From: Bacillota bacterium
GTDB lineage: Bacteria > Bacillota > Clostridia > Oscillospirales > Acutalibacteraceae
DNA: 8,078 bases
Assembly (NCBI GenBank): GCA_023420245.1
Contig: JAEZWL010000235.1
Location: 1-8,078 of the forward strand
Direction: 5' to 3'
The position numbers were made by a program, and so were the translations under genes. How positions within the stretch are numbered: position 1 is the first letter of the stretch; every line of letters begins with the position of its first letter. Below, piece by piece: positions 6,819-8,078 of the stretch. The notes under the pieces were generated by a model, which was not told the origin of the DNA, did not search any database, and worked only from the letters and a program-made list of their open reading frames with translations.

Positions 6819-8078
6819 TGCGCTTCTTCCCCGTTTCCTAAAAGACGATATACCGTATCCAGGGTAACTTTATTCGCGACATCGATAATATCCTGCCGCG
6901 TAACAGCCATAACGGTCGCTGCCGCTTCCTCCGGGCGTTCAATATGCCCTGCGAACGTTTGAGAAAGATACCAGACCTCAAGCCCGCCCAATGAATCGCT
7001 GACGGAACGGTAGCTGTTACACATGTTTAATTTGGCCGCGTTAATCTCGTTTTCGTCAAAGTTTCCTTTTTTAATCTCTTCCAGCTGAACGAGGATTTCC
7101 TGCTTTGCCTTTTCCACATTTTTCGTTTCGACACCGCTTTGTACAAGCATGATGCCCTTCATGGAAATATACTGCGCGCTGCAGTAATAACAAAGACTGA
7201 GCCTTTCGCGAACATTTGCAAAGAGCTTGGAACTTGGAGTACCTCCAAAAACAGCAGTCATCATTCTTACCGCCGGCATTTCAGCATCCGGAATTGCGTA
7301 GAAAGTCCGAAACCCCAGTACCAGCTTTGATTGGGCAACATCCATTTTTTCTGTGACTTCGTTCGTCTTTTCCGCCTTTTTTACATTCCCATTCGGGCAC
7401 GGAACCGTATTGGTTTTGTTGAGTTTTTGAAACGCCCTGTAAAAATCCTCATAGACGGGTTCCGGGTCACAGTCGCCTAAAACAAGAATTTCAACCCTTG
7501 CACTGTTCATCAGATTTTTCCAGGCCTTTATCACATCCTCGCGACGAAGGTTTTTAATATCTTCCTTGCTGCCGAATCTTCCGATTCCGTAAGGCTCGGT
7601 TGCGCACATAATTTCTTCGCAGCGCTGTTTCGCGTAATAACGTTTATCATTAAACTCCGATTCAATTAACTCGATGGTTTGGCGCTTCTCCTGTTCAAAG
7701 CCCTCCTGTGGGAAAAGACCTTCTTCAAGATAAGGGTCAAATATCATACTGCAAAGCAATTTTGAAAGCTCTGTTGATACCTTTTCGCCGTTCAGAGCAT
7801 AGCGGTCAGCGATACCGGTGGCAGAAAGGGACAGCATTTGATTGTCTCCCAGTTTTTGCACATCGGCGTTGATCTCCGCGCCGTATAATTCCTCAAGGCG
7901 TTGCCCGAGCTTTGTAAAATCAGGATATTCCCTGCTGGTACGGCTAAGCAAAAAAGGGATTAGGGCATTTTCAGCCGCCGTCTTTTTTTGAATCGGTAGT
8001 AAAAAGTTGACCGATATACGAATTGTTTTAAACTTAGTATCTTTAATACTTCTGAAATTGACGCCGTCGCATACACAG
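6815..8078 (-). CDS. yfmF: M16 family peptidase-like protein, YfmF/YmfF type, 5' end outside the window
   Basis: Partial gene: the frame is open to the right edge, with 420 residues visible (first full codon at 8077-8075) and stop TGA at 6817-6815. Reading upstream of the TTG at 7951 gives GVNFRSIKDTKFKTIRISVN, then LLPIQKKTAAENALIPFLLS, which is typical N-terminal M16 sequence. The TTG is therefore an internal Leu codon, not the start; by family length only a few codons are missing. Where an active M16 protein has HxxEH, this one reads SRTSREYPDFTKLGQRLEEL, so no zinc site is visible. LEELYGAEI, FNDKRYYAKQRCEEIMC, PYGIGRFG and the FGGTPSSKLFANVRERLSLCYY segment are typical of the YmfF subgroup. 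It is likely the non-catalytic half of a complex with the downstream YfmH, as in other M16B pairs. The link to EF-P modification comes from family naming, not from this sequence. Confidence 0.9.
   Translation of the reverse strand, partial: CVCDGVNFRSIKDTKFKTIRISVNFLLPIQKKTAAENALIPFLLSRTSREYPDFTKLGQRLEELYGAEINADVQKLGDNQMLSLSATGIADRYALNGEKVSTELSKLLCSMIFDPYLEEGLFPQEGFEQEKRQTIELIESEFNDKRYYAKQRCEEIMCATEPYGIGRFGSKEDIKNLRREDVIKAWKNLMNSARVEILVLGDCDPEPVYEDFYRAFQKLNKTNTVPCPNGNVKKAEKTNEVTEKMDVAQSKLVLGFRTFYAIPDAEMPAVRMMTAVFGGTPSSKLFANVRERLSLCYYCSAQYISMKGIMLVQSGVETKNVEKAKQEILVQLEEIKKGNFDENEINAAKLNMCNSYRSVSDSLGGLEVWYLSQTFAGHIERPEEAAATVMAVTRQDIIDVANKVTLDTVYRLLGNGEEAQ

Noticed and set aside
7949..7951. TTG at 7951 as the start of yfmF
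   Set aside because: The frame continues upstream to the window edge with clear M16 N-terminal sequence, so this TTG is an internal leucine.
7982..7988. A AAA AAG heptamer in the zero frame of yfmF, the dnaX-type slippery sequence for -1 frameshifting
   Set aside because: The -1 frame meets a stop after about three codons, no stimulating stem-loop or upstream Shine-Dalgarno is apparent, and Lys-Lys codons create this heptamer by chance often.

Overview
The window is a compact, single-strand block of seven protein genes, all read from the minus strand, from the right edge of the window to the left. In transcription order they are: an M16 peptidase-like protein of the YfmF/YmfF family (5' end cut off by the window), its M16 partner YfmH/YmfH, prolipoprotein diacylglyceryl transferase (lgt), bifunctional methylenetetrahydrofolate dehydrogenase/cyclohydrolase (folD), 1-deoxy-D-xylulose-5-phosphate synthase (dxs), the TlyA-family rRNA 2'-O-methyltransferase (tlyA), and NAD kinase (nadK). 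Every family is recognised from visible motifs. There are no RNA genes, mobile elements, CRISPR arrays or stretches over 300 bases without a gene.

The organism is most likely a low-to-moderate GC Firmicute of the class Clostridia, plausibly near Oscillospiraceae/Ruminococcaceae. This is an inference from three things: the YfmF/YfmH pair, which is typical of Firmicutes; the dxs-tlyA-nadK order, which is familiar in Clostridia and Bacilli; and strong purine-rich Shine-Dalgarno sequences. The genus cannot be fixed from this sequence alone.

Layout. At 5535-8078 lie yfmF and yfmH, joined by a 4-base ATGA overlap. YfmH keeps the zinc-protease motif HxxEH; the visible part of YfmF does not, so they look like a catalytic/non-catalytic pair. 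A 72-base gap (5463-5534) is the only real intergenic space. At 4398-5462 is lgt, with a long acidic cytoplasmic tail, followed after one base by folD. dxs follows folD after 11 bases, tlyA overlaps dxs through a GTGA junction, and nadK probably starts at a TTG one base after the tlyA stop.

The genes look like one transcription unit with translational coupling at most junctions, whose main promoter would lie to the right of the window. A second promoter in the 72-base gap is possible but not demonstrated. The products serve general housekeeping: lipoprotein maturation (Lgt), one-carbon metabolism (FolD), isoprenoid precursor synthesis (Dxs), ribosome modification (TlyA), NADP supply (NadK), and a peptidase pair linked by name to EF-P modification. 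I see no clearly new biological system. The points most worth a second look are the acidic Lgt tail, the Tyr in place of the HGG-motif His in Lgt, the absence of xseA/xseB/ispA between folD and dxs, and the start-codon choices for tlyA and nadK.
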